A stretch of 64,000 nt of DNA from JAWKXU01 sp964468045 (GTDB lineage Bacteria > Pseudomonadota > Alphaproteobacteria > Sphingomonadales > Sphingomonadaceae). The notes beneath the pieces are model-generated. The model worked only from the letters and a program-made list of their open reading frames with translations, did no database searches and was not told the DNA's origin. Position numbers and translations under genes: made by a program. How positions within the stretch are numbered: the stretch's first letter is position 1; each line of letters opens with the position of its first letter. The stretch is taken from assembly GCA_964468045.1 (NCBI GenBank), contig CAYXTO010000003.1, positions 186,001-250,000 of the forward strand, given 5' to 3'. Positions 18,012 to 25,658 of the stretch are shown piece by piece.

Positions 18012-18787
18012 CCTCTACAACCTCTGTCACCCTGGTGGCGCCCGGCGACTTTCCGATGGTCGGAGAGGGCGATGACCTGCCGGGGCTTATTCTCGATTGC
18101 CTGGCCAAGGCGGACATTGCGCTGGAAAGCGGCAATGTCGTGGTGCTGGCGCAGAAGGTCGTGTCGAAGGCGGAAGGCCGCGCCGTTGCGCTGTCTTCCG
18201 TCACGCCTTCGTCGCGTGCGATCGAGCTGGCCGACCAATGCGCAAAGGATCCTCGCCTGGTCGAGCTGATCCTGTCCGAAGCGGACGAGGTGATGCGGGT
18301 GCGGCCGGGGGTCATCATCGTCCGGCACCGGCTCGGGCTGGTGCTGGCCAATGCCGGCATTGACCGCTCCAATGTCACTTCTGGGGATGGGGATGGTGAG
18401 GATCACGTTCTTCTCCTCCCGGTCGACCCCGATGCGAGTTGCCGCGCGATCCGGGCTGCACTCCGCACGCGGAGCGGAGCGGACGTGGCGGTGCTCATCA
18501 TCGACAGCCTGGGCCGTGCCTGGCGCAATGGCACGGTCGGGACCGCCATCGGCGTCAGCGGCATTTCAGCGGTGGCCGATCTGCGCGGCAATCCCGATCT
18601 GTTCGGTCGCCCGCTGGAAACCACCGAGATCGGCCTGGCCGACGAGATCGCCGCCGCAGCGTCCCTGCTGATGGGGCAGGCGGACGAAGGCCGTCCGCTG
18701 GTGCTTTTGCGGGGTGGCGGCATTGCTGTGGGAGAGGGAAAAGCCACGGATCTGGTGCGGCCTCGCGCGCTGGACCTGTTCCCATGA
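18008..18787 (+). CDS. cofE: coenzyme F420-0:L-glutamate ligase (CofE)
   Basis: 259-residue GTP-dependent ligase that adds glutamates to F420-0. The family pattern is visible: VVLAQKVVSKAEGR near the N-terminus, RHRLGLVLANAGIDRSNV in the middle, then IIDSLGRAWRNGTVGTAIGVSG, which contains metal and GTP contacts. It ends at the CofE domain boundary, so the C-terminal FMN-dependent reductase half found in mycobacterial FbiB is absent. Overlaps of 4 bases on both sides (ATGA) couple it to npdG and cofD. Confidence 0.93.
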   Translation: MTSTTSVTLVAPGDFPMVGEGDDLPGLILDCLAKADIALESGNVVVLAQKVVSKAEGRAVALSSVTPSSRAIELADQCAKDPRLVELILSEADEVMRVRPGVIIVRHRLGLVLANAGIDRSNVTSGDGDGEDHVLLLPVDPDASCRAIRAALRTRSGADVAVLIIDSLGRAWRNGTVGTAIGVSGISAVADLRGNPDLFGRPLETTEIGLADEIAAAASLLMGQADEGRPLVLLRGGGIAVGEGKATDLVRPRALDLFP

Positions 18788-19716
18788 TCCTCGCTCTGGC
18801 AGGGGGCGTGGGTGGCGCCCGGCTCGCCAACGGGCTTGCGGCCATTTCGCAGCCCGGGGAACTGCGGATAGTCGTCAATACGGCGGATGATTTCGATCAT
18901 CTGGGCCTGCGTATCTGCCCGGATCTCGATACCGTCACCTACACGCTTGCGGGCCGGAACAACCGGGAGCTTGGCTGGGGAATTGCCGGCGAGAGCTGGG
19001 CATTCCTCGACATGCTGGGCGAATTGGGCGGGGAAGACTGGTTCCGCCTGGGCGATCGGGACATGGCGATGCATGTCCTGCGAACCGCCTTTTTACGTGA
19101 GCAGACCCTTTCCGAGGTGACGGCGAGGCTGACGCAGCGGCTTGGAATCACTCATCCCATCATTCCGATGAGCGATGATCCGGTGCGCAGCATGGTGCTG
19201 ACGGATGAAGGGGAATTGCCCTTCCAGCATTATTTCGTGCGGCGGCAGTGCGCTCCGCGCTTTCAATCCATCCGCTTCGAGGGGGTGGACAAGGCGCGGC
19301 CGAGTGCGGGATTTCTGGCTGCCCTTGACGATCCTGCGCTGGAAGCGATTGTGATCTGTCCCTCGAATCCGGTGCTGAGCATCGATCCTATCCTGGCCCT
19401 GCCGGGACTGCGGCACAGGCTGGAGCAACGGCGCGTGCCGGTGGTGGCGGTTTCGCCATTCATTGGCGGAAAAGCCGTGAAGGGGCCGGCAGCCAAGATC
19501 ATGGCGGAGCTGGGCATGGCCGCCACGGCGGAAACGATCATTCGTCATTATCGGGGCCTGCTGGATGGGCTGGTCATCGATCACGCGGATGCCGAAGAGG
19601 CAGCGGCTGGCCATCCCGCCATCCTGGCGACGGACACGCTGATGCGCGATGACGAGGATCAGGCCCGCTTGGCGCGCGAGGTGCTGGCGTTCGCCCGAAC
19701 TGTTGCGCGAGGTTGA
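18784..19716 (+). CDS. cofD: 2-phospho-L-lactate transferase (CofD/FbiA)
   Basis: 310-residue transferase that moves the phospholactyl (or phosphoenolpyruvyl) group from its GPP-activated donor onto Fo, giving F420-0 or dehydro-F420-0. The glycine-rich start LALAGGVGGARLANGL and the segment VVNTADDFDHLGLRICPDLDT are diagnostic for the family, as are ICPSNPVLSIDPIL and SPFIGGKAVKGPA. Length is normal. ATG at 18784 overlaps the cofE stop (ATGA); cofC follows after 4 bases. Confidence 0.94.
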   Translation: MILALAGGVGGARLANGLAAISQPGELRIVVNTADDFDHLGLRICPDLDTVTYTLAGRNNRELGWGIAGESWAFLDMLGELGGEDWFRLGDRDMAMHVLRTAFLREQTLSEVTARLTQRLGITHPIIPMSDDPVRSMVLTDEGELPFQHYFVRRQCAPRFQSIRFEGVDKARPSAGFLAALDDPALEAIVICPSNPVLSIDPILALPGLRHRLEQRRVPVVAVSPFIGGKAVKGPAAKIMAELGMAATAETIIRHYRGLLDGLVIDHADAEEAAAGHPAILATDTLMRDDEDQARLAREVLAFARTVARG

Positions 19717-19720
19717 GACA

Positions 19721-20326
19721 ATGGCGGATTTTCGGATCCTGATCGCGGTGCGCCCGGTGGAAGATGGCAAGAGCCGGCTGGCTTCCGTGCTTCCGGTGGA
19801 CAAGCGGAGCATCCTCAACCAGCGGCTTTTCGATCACGTGTGTGAAACGAGCCTGTCGTTCCTGCCGGCGGATCGGATCATCATCGTCAGCCGCTCGCGG
19901 GCTTTGCTCGAGCAAAGCCAGGCAAGGGGAATGGAAGCCTTGCTGGAAGGGGGTTCCGGCCTGAATGAAGCATTGGAGCAAGGCGCGGCGATTGCCGCAT
20001 CGAAGGGCTCCGGCCCGCTTCTTGCCCTGGCGACCGATCTGCCGGGCCTTGGGCATGGCGATCTCGCCGCGATGGTCGAGGCATCGAGAACGGCAGATAT
20101 CGTCATTGCCCCAGATCATGTTGGGCAGGGCACCAACGCGCTGCTGATGGCGCAGCCTCATGCGATTCCCTTCCGCTATGGCCCCGACAGTCTCGCCGCC
20201 CATATATCGGCTGCGCGTGAAGCCGGGTTGAAGCATGTTCTGGTCGAACGGCCGGGGCTGGCGCTGGATGTGGATACCGCAGAGGACCTGTCCCGCCTGC
20301 AATGGGCGGATATCGTTGCGCCCTGA
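19721..20326 (+). CDS. cofC: 2-phospho-L-lactate / phosphoenolpyruvate guanylyltransferase (CofC)
   Basis: 201-residue nucleotidyltransferase that activates 2-phospholactate, PEP or 3-phosphoglycerate with GTP for CofD. The MobA-like fold is visible: IAVRPVEDGKSRLASVL at the nucleotide site, then LLALATDLPGLGHGDL carrying the metal-binding Asp, and IAPDHVGQGTNALLM. It is the last gene of the operon; the convergent PAP2 gene ends 7 bases away. Substrate preference differs between lineages (mycobacteria use PEP, Paraburkholderia rhizoxinica uses 3-phosphoglycerate) and cannot be assigned by eye. Confidence 0.92.
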   Translation: MADFRILIAVRPVEDGKSRLASVLPVDKRSILNQRLFDHVCETSLSFLPADRIIIVSRSRALLEQSQARGMEALLEGGSGLNEALEQGAAIAASKGSGPLLALATDLPGLGHGDLAAMVEASRTADIVIAPDHVGQGTNALLMAQPHAIPFRYGPDSLAAHISAAREAGLKHVLVERPGLALDVDTAEDLSRLQWADIVAP

Positions 20327-20333
20327 AAAGGCT

Positions 20334-21428
20334 TCAGGCCGTGATCGTGCCCGGCCTGCTGGCGATGCCTGGAGCAAGGGCGGCGCTGGCCCGGTCCCAC
20401 CAGACGAAGACAGCCTGCGAGAGCTTCCAGATCAGCCACGTCGCGATGATCGCGAAGGCGCCGTCCAGCGCGTAATGATAGGCGAGATGGATCGAGGCGA
20501 TCCAGATCAGCAGGACGAAAGCGAGGCAATATGGCGCGGCGCGGCGCGAGACATGGCGCACGGCAAGATAGAAGAGAAAGGCCATGGCCACGTGCATCGA
20601 AGGCATGGCGCTGATCCCCGCCCCATGGCCGGGTCCTTGCGCCAGATAGGTGTCCAGCAACATCTGCTGCACGTCGAGCACCATGATCGGAAACTGGCCG
20701 TCGGCACGATGCAGATAGGCCATCTGGCTGGCGAAGGTTCGATCGCCCAGGAGCGGTTCGAGGAAGCAGGGCCCCACGCTGGAAAAGACGATGGCCAGTA
20801 CGAAGCCGACCATCAGCCAGGTGAGCACCAGCGCCAGGAAGTAGCGCCGGCGGATCGAATCTGCCTGTGGTGCGAGCAGAATGAACAGCGAGCCGGGATA
20901 AACCAGCAGGAACCAGCCGTGGTAGAATCCGGCAAGGATCGAACTGATCAACGGATACCCCAGCGCAGGTTGCAGCAATATCCATGGATCGGTGCCGAAG
21001 ATGGCGCGATCCCAGGCTATCAGCGTCGCGTCCCAGGAATAGGGCTGGAAAAGCGGGATCAACGGCTTGAGCATCGCGAAAAGCGGCAGGAGCAGGGCCA
21101 GCACCAGAAACAGCGGCAGGCGGGCGAGCAATCTGGCAAGGAAGGATGGCTCGGCATATCGTTTTCCCAGAAAGGAGAGCGGCGATGCCGGGCGGTGTCT
21201 GGCCAACGTAGCCACCGCATCCGCAATCAGTATCAGCGCCAGTCCTTTCGGATAAAGATCCATGTTCTGCAGGATCACCGAAAGCGGGAAGGGAAGCCCG
21301 ACCTGCATGAGGATGCCGATCGAGATGGTAAAGAGCAGCCCGGAAATGGCAAATACCGGGATCTGGCCGATAAGCTCGGCGCGATATCCGTCCTTGCGGA
21401 AATGCTGCAAGATTGCGCGCCGGCCCAT
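20334..21428 (-). CDS. PAP2-superfamily membrane enzyme, AUR1/inositolphosphotransferase-like (PAP2_3)
   Basis: 364-residue protein with about eight hydrophobic segments and the PAP2 active-site motifs: SAMPSMHVAMA near residue 265 with the first catalytic His, and HLAYHYALDG near 318 with the second His and the Asp. This domain type includes eukaryotic inositol phosphorylceramide synthases as well as lipid phosphatases. ATG at 21428 is preceded by a GGAG, so it is preferred to TTG at 21446. It is divergent from psd-pssA, suggesting a role in phospholipid or sphingolipid headgroup chemistry; the substrate is not known. Confidence 0.82.
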   Translation of the reverse strand: MGRRAILQHFRKDGYRAELIGQIPVFAISGLLFTISIGILMQVGLPFPLSVILQNMDLYPKGLALILIADAVATLARHRPASPLSFLGKRYAEPSFLARLLARLPLFLVLALLLPLFAMLKPLIPLFQPYSWDATLIAWDRAIFGTDPWILLQPALGYPLISSILAGFYHGWFLLVYPGSLFILLAPQADSIRRRYFLALVLTWLMVGFVLAIVFSSVGPCFLEPLLGDRTFASQMAYLHRADGQFPIMVLDVQQMLLDTYLAQGPGHGAGISAMPSMHVAMAFLFYLAVRHVSRRAAPYCLAFVLLIWIASIHLAYHYALDGAFAIIATWLIWKLSQAVFVWWDRASAALAPGIASRPGTITA

Positions 21429-21563
21429 GCCCACTCCAAGCTCCAACTCGCTGAAAATGATAAGGGAAATAGTTAATCAAAGGCTTAAGGGATTTGCCGC
21501 CGTTGCATTTGGCTTGTTCCGCGAGGATGCCCGCCCTACATGTCGCCGATGGCCGGAGAGATA

Positions 21564-22298
21564 ATGGACAACCGGGGGCGGGGCGAAGCAGCCTGGCGAT
21601 GGCCCACAATTCACGCGGAAGGTCGCAAGTTCGGGTTGATTGCAGCCGCAATCTGCCTGGTGGCGGCATTTCTCGCGTGGGAAACCGTGGCCTGGCCGAT
21701 GGCCTTCCTGACCCTTGGCATCCTTGCGTTCTTCCGCGATCCGGAACGGGTGGTGCCGCAGGATGACAAGCTGGTGCTATCGCCCGCGGACGGCTTGGTG
21801 ACGCTTATCCAGCAGGTCGAACCTCCGGCGGAGCTCCAGGTGGATGACGGCAGCGGTTCGCGCGGCCTTGCTCGCGGGCCTGTCACCCGTATCTCGATTT
21901 TCATGAGCGTGTTCGACGTGCATATCAATCGCACGCCGATTGGCGGAACGGTGCGCCGCGTGGTCTATATTCCGGGCAAGTTCCTGAACGCTGATCTTGA
22001 CAAGGCGAGCGAAGAGAATGAGCGCCAGCACATATTGATCGAGCGGCCTGACGGCGTTGCGATCGGCTTTACCCAGATCGCCGGGCTGGTTGCCCGCCGG
22101 ATCGTTCCTTTCGTCAAGCCGGGCGATATTCTTGCGGCCGGCCAGCGGGTCGGCCTGATCCGCTTCGGCAGTCGGGTGGACGTATATCTACCCAAGGGCA
22201 CTGATTCCCAGGTGGTTCTGGGCCAGAAGATCATTGCGGGCGAAACGGTGCTCGCGCGGATCGGCGAGCAATGCGTGATGGAAGGGGTCAGCCAGTGA
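21564..22298 (+). CDS. psd: phosphatidylserine decarboxylase, short (PSD-A) type
   Basis: 244-residue proenzyme that decarboxylates phosphatidylserine to phosphatidylethanolamine at the inner membrane. A hydrophobic anchor (about residues 20-50) precedes the soluble domain with SPADGLV and FMSVFDVHINRTPIGG. Self-cleavage occurs at the Gly-Ser in LIRFGSRVDVY near residue 207, generating the pyruvoyl group. ATG at 21564 has GGAGAG just upstream; ATG at 21540 or 21549 are longer alternatives. The stop overlaps the pssA GTG start by 4 bases. Confidence 0.93.
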   Translation: MDNRGRGEAAWRWPTIHAEGRKFGLIAAAICLVAAFLAWETVAWPMAFLTLGILAFFRDPERVVPQDDKLVLSPADGLVTLIQQVEPPAELQVDDGSGSRGLARGPVTRISIFMSVFDVHINRTPIGGTVRRVVYIPGKFLNADLDKASEENERQHILIERPDGVAIGFTQIAGLVARRIVPFVKPGDILAAGQRVGLIRFGSRVDVYLPKGTDSQVVLGQKIIAGETVLARIGEQCVMEGVSQ

Positions 22299-23128
22299 GC
22301 GAAGGAGACGGTTTGCGCCGGCGAGGATCTCGCCGACTCAAGCCGGGCCTTACTCTACGGGCGCTGGTCCCCAATGCGATTACCGTGGCTGCGTTGTGTT
22401 CCGGGCTTACCGGGATCCGGTTCGCGATCGTCGGCAATTGGGAAAAAGCCATCTTGATGGTCATCCTGGCCGGGTTGCTGGACGGGATCGACGGGCGCAT
22501 CGCACGGTTGCTCAAGGCGCAATCGCGCTTTGGCGCGGAGCTGGACAGCCTGGCTGATTCCCTGTCCTTTGGCATGGCGCCGGCGCTGATCCTGTTCCTG
22601 TGGTCCTTGCAGGATCTTCCCCGCTTCGGCTGGTTCGCGGCCCTGGCGCTCGCCATCTGCTGCGCCTTGCGGCTCGCGCGCTTCAATGCGCAGATCGATA
22701 CGGACGACCAGCCTCACAAGTCCGCCGGATTCCTGACGGGAGTGCCCGCGCCAGTTGGGGCAGGGCTGGCCTTCCTTCCCCTCTATCTGTGGCTGGCAAG
22801 CGGCTGGACGATCTTTCGCGAACCCATTTTCGTGAGCGTTTGGGTCGCCCTCATCGCATTCCTGATGATTTCGAACCTCGCCACGCTGAGCTGGACCTCC
22901 CTTCGTCCGCGCCGCAACATCCGGCTCGAGATGCTCGCCTTGGCAGGCCTTGTCTTCGCGGCTTTGCTTACCGAACCATGGTGGACACTGGCGGCACTTT
23001 GCGCCGGCTATCTGCTCCTCATGCCTTATGGCCTGTTCAGCTATGCCCGGGCAAAGCGGGCCAGATCATCCTCGCGTCATCCCTTGCAGGCCGGCCCCGT
23101 CGAAACCAGCCCAACCGACCTTCGCTGA
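22295..23128 (+). CDS. pssA: CDP-diacylglycerol-serine O-phosphatidyltransferase
   Basis: 277-residue integral membrane enzyme making phosphatidylserine for Psd. The CDP-alcohol phosphotransferase signature is complete: LLDGIDGRIAR, then G and LDSLAD, giving the D-G-x2-A-R-x8-G-x3-D-x3-D pattern. About seven hydrophobic stretches follow. GTG at 22295 overlaps the psd stop (GTGA), so the two genes are translationally coupled and supply successive steps. Its TGA abuts the stop of the convergent gene exactly (TGATCA at 23126-23131). Confidence 0.93.
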   Translation: MSEGDGLRRRGSRRLKPGLTLRALVPNAITVAALCSGLTGIRFAIVGNWEKAILMVILAGLLDGIDGRIARLLKAQSRFGAELDSLADSLSFGMAPALILFLWSLQDLPRFGWFAALALAICCALRLARFNAQIDTDDQPHKSAGFLTGVPAPVGAGLAFLPLYLWLASGWTIFREPIFVSVWVALIAFLMISNLATLSWTSLRPRRNIRLEMLALAGLVFAALLTEPWWTLAALCAGYLLLMPYGLFSYARAKRARSSSRHPLQAGPVETSPTDLR

Positions 23129-23389
23129 TCACGCGACGAGGGGAAGATCGGGAAAACCCTTCTGCCCATTTTGACGGGTGCCGATCCGGGCGACGGGCAA
23201 TTGCGCGACAGCGGCATGAACCTTCAGGTCGATATGGCGGATCCGCACGTCGCGATAATCATGGGAAGCCGCAAGCGCCTGGCGCAATGCACCATGGAAG
23301 CGGATTGCCTTGCGGAAAGCATCAGCAAGAACGGCGCCTGCCACGAGGGCGGATGATACAAACAACGCACCGAGGATAGCTGTGATCAT
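23129..23389 (-). CDS. small single-pass membrane protein with a LexA-controlled promoter
   Basis: 86 residues: one N-terminal transmembrane helix (about residues 2-22, MITAILGALFVSSALVAGAV), then a basic region with FRKAIRFHGALRQALAASHDYRDVRIRHI and a basic C-terminus. I recognise no named family. ATG at 23389 has GGAAAAAGG 9-17 bases upstream. About 100 bases further is a consensus-like promoter whose spacer contains an exact alphaproteobacterial LexA box. DNA-damage-induced small membrane proteins in other bacteria (Caulobacter SidA, for example) block cell division, which is one testable idea; there is no sequence evidence for it beyond size, topology and promoter. Confidence 0.65.
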   Translation of the reverse strand: MITAILGALFVSSALVAGAVLADAFRKAIRFHGALRQALAASHDYRDVRIRHIDLKVHAAVAQLPVARIGTRQNGQKGFPDLPLVA

Positions 23390-23484
23390 GGTTATGCCTT
23401 TTTCCTGTGCCTGTCCCTGTTTGCATCCTGTGGAAGGCTTGTGGAAAACAACCCAGGGAAGTGCCTTGTTCCAATAATGAATGC

Positions 23485-23513
23485 ATATGTTCTCTATTTG
23501 TTCTACATGTCAA
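23485..23513 (-). promoter_or_regulatory. minus-strand promoter overlapping the LexA box
   Basis: Perfect -35 TTGACA on the minus strand (23513-23508), 17-base spacer and -10 ACATAT (23490-23485). The LexA box lies inside the spacer and touches the -10, a repressor position that blocks polymerase. A start near 23478 gives a leader of about 90 bases to the ATG at 23389. Confidence 0.6.
23489..23503. promoter_or_regulatory. LexA (SOS) box, alphaproteobacterial type
   Basis: GTTC-TCTATTT-GTTC is an exact match to the GTTC-N7-GTTC direct-repeat operator recognised by alphaproteobacterial LexA. It sits in a local AT-rich patch between -35 and -10 of the promoter pointing toward the small membrane gene. 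Confidence 0.7.
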
Positions 23514-23727
23514 GAGCATTCTGCGTCCGGTTCGGCATCACATGCGACGAGTTGATGCTGGATTTTGTCTCGGTTTGCAGCTAAGGGCGCGCGGTCTGTG
23601 AGCGAAGAGGCGGATTTCCCCGGCCTTCAATCCAGGCAAATCCACATGGAAGGCCCACATACCGGTGCCGCAGCGGGTATCCGCACGGTTCCAGTCTTCC
23701 AGAGGCATAACCGGAAAGGAAATACCT

Positions 23728-24498
23728 ATGGCGGCTCCTACCGTCACCATGCAGCAATTGATCGAGGCCGGCGCGCATTTCGGCCACCAGACCCACCGCT
23801 GGAACCCGCGGATGAAGCCGTATATCTTCGGCTCGCGCAATGGCGTTCATATCATCGACCTGTCGCAGACCGTGCCGTTGTTCGCCCGCGCGCTGGATTT
23901 CGTGTCCGCGACCGTCCGCGCTGGCGGCAAGGTCCTGTTCGTCGGCACCAAGCGCCAGGCGCAGGAACCGATTGCCCAGGCCGCGCGCAGCTGTGGCCAG
24001 CATTTCGTCAATCACCGGTGGCTGGGCGGCATGCTCACCAACTGGAAGACCATCAGCCAGTCGATCAAGCGGCTCAAGGCTCTGGAAGAGAAGCTCTCGG
24101 GCGACACGGCCGGCCTGACCAAGAAGGAAGTCCTGCAGCTTACCCGCGAGCGCGACAAGCTTGAGTTGTCGCTGGGCGGTATCCGCGATATGGGCGGTAT
24201 TCCCGATGTGATGTTCGTGATCGACGCCAACAAGGAAGAGCTGGCGATCAAGGAAGCCAATGTGCTTGGTATCCCGGTGGTCGCCATCCTCGACACCAAT
24301 GTCGATCCGTCGGGCATCGCATTCCCGGTTCCGGGCAATGACGACGCCAGCCGCGCCGTGCGGCTGTATTGCGATGCGATCGCGCAGGCCGCTTCGAAGG
24401 GCGGCCAGGGTGCGGTTGTCGATTCCGGCGCCGATATCGGCGAGCTCGATCAGCCGATCGAGGAAGTCGCGGTAGAAGAGCCCACCGAAACGGTCTGA
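23728..24498 (+). CDS. rpsB: 30S ribosomal protein S2
   Basis: 256-residue S2. It begins MAAPTVTMQQLIEAGAHFGHQTHRWNPRM, a signature stretch, and contains VLFVGTKRQAQE, HRWLGGMLTNWKTI and the C-terminal signature NDDASRAVRLYC. ATG at 23728 follows GGAAAGGA; longer in-frame starts are not conserved. A GC-rich hairpin separates it from tsf. Confidence 0.97.
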   Translation: MAAPTVTMQQLIEAGAHFGHQTHRWNPRMKPYIFGSRNGVHIIDLSQTVPLFARALDFVSATVRAGGKVLFVGTKRQAQEPIAQAARSCGQHFVNHRWLGGMLTNWKTISQSIKRLKALEEKLSGDTAGLTKKEVLQLTRERDKLELSLGGIRDMGGIPDVMFVIDANKEELAIKEANVLGIPVVAILDTNVDPSGIAFPVPGNDDASRAVRLYCDAIAQAASKGGQGAVVDSGADIGELDQPIEEVAVEEPTETV

Positions 24499-24530
24499 GC
24501 GCAACAGCGCCGCAATATTCCGAACCTATC

Positions 24531-24556
24531 GCGCCGAACCTTGCCGGGTTCGGCGC
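24531..24556 (+). terminator. rpsB-tsf intergenic hairpin (attenuator or processing site)
   Basis: GCGCCGAACC pairs with GGGTTCGGCGC across a five-base loop. A weak T-run (GATTTTAAAA) follows 9 bases later, so termination is probably partial and lets tsf be read through. Confidence 0.5.
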
Positions 24557-24583
24557 ACACATGATTTTAAAAGGATCAAACCG

Positions 24584-25513
24584 ATGGCTGCATATTCCGC
24601 TGCTGACGTGAAGAACCTGCGCGAGCGCACTGGCGCCGGCATGATGGACTGCAAGAAGGCGCTGGAGGAAACCAACGGCGATCTCGAGGCTGCGGTCGAT
24701 GCGCTGCGGGCCAAGGGCCTGGCCGCCGCCCAGAAGAAATCCAGCCGTACCGCGGCGGAAGGCCTGGTCGGCGTTGCCGTCCAGGGCACTCGCGGCGTGG
24801 CCGTGGAAGTCAATTCTGAAACCGACTTCGTCGCCAAGAACGACCAGTTCCAGGATTTCGTCCGCAAGGTCACCGAGAAGGCCCTGGATATCTCGTCGGA
24901 CGACATCGAAGCGCTCAAGAACGCTGCCTATCCCGATGGCGGTACGGTGGCCGAGAAGCTGACCAACAATGTCGCGACGATCGGTGAAAACCAGCAGCTG
25001 CGCCGCATGAAGAGCGTTTCGGTCGATAAGGGCCTGATCGTTCCCTACATGCACAACGCGCTTGGCACCAATCTGGGCAAGATCGGCGTGCTCGTCGCGT
25101 TGGAAAGCGAAGCTCCGGCCGATGTGCTCGAAGGGCTCGGCAAGCAGATCGCCATGCATATCGCGGCCGCATTCCCGCTGTCGCTGAATGCGGAAGGCCT
25201 CGATTCCGCCATGCTCGAGCGCGAGCGTGCCATCGCGGCCGAAAAGGCGGCTGAAAGCGGCAAGCCGGCCGAGGTCCAGGCCAGGATGGTGGAAGGCGCG
25301 GTGAACAAGTTCGCCAAGGAAAACGCGCTGCTCAGCCAGATCTTCGTGATGGACAACAAGACCCCGGTTTCCCAGGTGGTCGAGAAGGCGGGCAAGGATG
25401 CCGGTGCCGCCATCGTCCTGAAGGATTATGTCCGCTTCCAGCTCGGTGAAGGCATCGAGAAGGAAGAAAGCGACTTCGCCGCCGAGGTGGCTGCCGCCGC
25501 TGCCGGCGCCTGA
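24584..25513 (+). CDS. tsf: translation elongation factor Ts
   Basis: 309-residue nucleotide exchange factor for EF-Tu. The N-terminal UBA-like domain has VKNLRERTGAGMMDCKKALEE, followed by the signature SETDFVAKNDQF and the repeated core domains; a C-terminal helical module ends EVAAAAAGA. The gene order rpsB-tsf is universal in proteobacteria. A strong terminator follows. Confidence 0.97.
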   Translation: MAAYSAADVKNLRERTGAGMMDCKKALEETNGDLEAAVDALRAKGLAAAQKKSSRTAAEGLVGVAVQGTRGVAVEVNSETDFVAKNDQFQDFVRKVTEKALDISSDDIEALKNAAYPDGGTVAEKLTNNVATIGENQQLRRMKSVSVDKGLIVPYMHNALGTNLGKIGVLVALESEAPADVLEGLGKQIAMHIAAAFPLSLNAEGLDSAMLERERAIAAEKAAESGKPAEVQARMVEGAVNKFAKENALLSQIFVMDNKTPVSQVVEKAGKDAGAAIVLKDYVRFQLGEGIEKEESDFAAEVAAAAAGA

Positions 25514-25532
25514 TAGAGCGCTCGAAGTATCG

Positions 25533-25566
25533 GCCCCGCGCGGCTTCGGCGGCGCGGGGTCTTTTG
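25533..25566 (+). terminator. rho-independent terminator of rpsB-tsf
   Basis: GCCCCGCGC and GCGCGGGGT flank a GGCTTCGGC loop segment, followed by CTTTT. This is a strong GC stem with T-tract directly after the tsf stop. Confidence 0.85.
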
Positions 25567-25593
25567 TATCCGGTGAGAGCCCGTCGGTGCCCC

Positions 25594-25621
25594 TTGGCAG
25601 GCGCGCCGGGCGCTCTATAAG
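25594..25621 (+). promoter_or_regulatory. candidate promoter of the pyrH-frr-uppS-cdsA-dxr-rseP operon
   Basis: TTGGCA (25594-25599), 16-base spacer, TATAAG (25616-25621). It lies just after the tsf terminator and about 38 bases before the pyrH ATG, so it would start a new transcription unit. Confidence 0.6.
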
Positions 25622-25658
25622 GGCCGCCGGCCCGTCTTGTCGCGTGAGTTTTCCTCCG

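Larger units (their letters stand above)
23390..23727. other. divergent regulatory region between the SOS-type small gene and rpsB
   Basis: 338 bases with no supported gene. The left half holds the minus-strand LexA-box promoter at 23485-23513. The right half is the long leader of rpsB ending in the ribosome-binding site GGAAAGGA (23712-23719). Long leaders before rpsB often carry an S2-binding autoregulatory structure; I see no motif I can name. Confidence 0.55.

Noticed and set aside
14769..20340. Integrative element with att repeats at tRNA-Tyr
   Set aside because: No integrase gene and no duplicated tRNA 3' end found on the far side of the operon.
21473..21488. TTAA pair resembling a CtrA site near psd
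   Set aside because: The spacing is eight bases, not the seven of the canonical TTAA-N7-TTAA site, and flanks do not match.
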